Shown here piece by piece: positions 63,411 to 64,000 of a DNA stretch of 64,000 nt. The position numbers and the translations under genes are program-made. This DNA comes from Cherax quadricarinatus (taxonomy: Eukaryota > Arthropoda > Malacostraca > Decapoda > Parastacidae): contig NC_091301.1 in assembly GCF_038502225.1 (NCBI RefSeq), positions 19,432,847-19,496,846 of the forward strand. Reading direction: 5' to 3'. The stretch's first letter is position 1. Each line of letters starts with the position of its first letter. Below the pieces are notes generated by a model, which saw only the letters and a program-made list of their open reading frames with translations, had not been told where the DNA came from and ran no database searches.

Positions 63411-63750
63411 GGGAAGGAGGGAGAAGTGAGACTACAAGGAAGGACTACAGAGCTACATGGGGCTACTGCAATGTCAGACATTTTGTGCAGCTACAGGAAA
63501 AATCTGTGTTCTAATTCTGATAATGGATATATTTTGGTTAATGAAGTAGTTGTTGGAAAAATTGCAGTTGGCATTCTCTATGACATTGGCATTTTAGTGA
63601 TTGCTAGTGCAAATTCACTTCAGACATACTTGCCTAAACCAGTTTTATCTGACAATGTTTTTTACATTATGTCATATAAGACTAAAAAATCAAGTTACCT
63701 CCACACATGCCATTTTCTTAATATTGTACCCAGCTGAATATCATTAGTTT
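63411..63750 (+). other. Unassigned sequence with a 103-codon open frame
   Basis: A frame at 63426-63737 is open but shows no motif I recognise and begins only 16 bp after an RTE relic. I do not call it a gene. Confidence 0.3.
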
Positions 63751-63953
63751 TTAAAGGACTGGAATGGACTGAATATCAACACCATGTTAATGTTATTTGA
63801 TTTTTTTTGGCCCCTTATTTTGATTTCCTTTTTTCTTTTAAATATAATTATTTGCTGTATGTATACAAATACATGTATACATGAATGATAGTTTGAGACA
63901 GAAGACAATAACATTAACATGGTGTTGATATTCAGTTCTTTACAGTCCTTTAA
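63751..63953. repeat. Inverted repeat with 47-bp arms (44 of 47 matching)
   Basis: The left arm 63751-63797 (with ATCAACACCATGTTAATGTT) and right arm 63907-63953 (with AACATTAACATGGTGTTGAT) are inverted copies differing at three positions. The 109-bp loop is T-rich. Neither arm matches any element family in the window. Confidence 0.85.
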
Positions 63954-64000
63954 AAAAATATATATATACATATATTCAGCGGGGTACAGTATTACAAAAA

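Noticed and set aside
63426..63737. 103-codon open frame at the right edge
   Set aside because: No recognisable motif, and A+T-rich sequence beside a retroelement relic; open length alone is weak evidence.

Overview
The window is eukaryotic and almost certainly arthropod. One host gene on the + strand is spread over about 50 kb by GT-AG introns, and nearly all other sequence is transposable element. The RTE-type tails and the tRNA-like SINE resemble repeats I remember as common in decapod crustaceans, so I favour a decapod such as a crayfish. That is inference from memory and could not be checked here.

Host gene: six exons at 8317-8793, 10356-10438, 28750-28893, 45109-45284, 57138-57260 and 57883-58007 join in one frame (about 376 codons). 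They encode a proline-rich N-terminal region followed by three U1/matrin-type zinc fingers (C-X2-C-X12-H-X5-H), the type found in ZMAT, ZNF346 and ZNF385 double-stranded-RNA-binding proteins. The 5' exons and the stop codon were not identified.

1-8.3 kb: an apparently intact two-ORF non-LTR retrotransposon on the - strand (ORF1 at 3950-4939; ORF2 from 2525 off the left edge), abutted by a decayed sister copy and a Tigger-type relic.

Intron 2 (10439-28749) is a nest of elements about six levels deep. A CR1 LINE with an esterase-type ORF1 was broken by Tigger-family elements at 11501-14336, 15123-16858 and 27370-28078, and by a LINE at 17167-26304. That LINE holds a Tigger (18241-25514), which holds a second LINE (19410-24711), which holds an RTE fragment and a SINE with target-site duplications. 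Removing the insertions restores the CR1 reading frame at the two junctions where I could test it.

Intron 3 (28894-45108) holds a full-length RTE-type element with an open frame and a 14-bp target duplication (30351-33697). It also holds a near-twin broken by one nonsense codon and a 203-bp MITE (37611-41175), piggyBac-like TTAA elements, a 300-bp GT/GGGT microsatellite, and a short family fusing the RTE 5' leader to the RTE 3' tail. Intron 4 (45285-57137) holds a further RTE copy with one frameshift (47035-50338) and a Gypsy LTR element (52781-56825). In that Gypsy element the integrase end lies upstream of reverse transcriptase and RNase H closes the polyprotein. The right end (58-64 kb) has MITEs, relics and an unexplained 47-bp inverted repeat.

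There is no operon-like structure. The host gene is the only non-mobile gene I can support. Coordinates of decayed element ends are approximate unless a target duplication is given.
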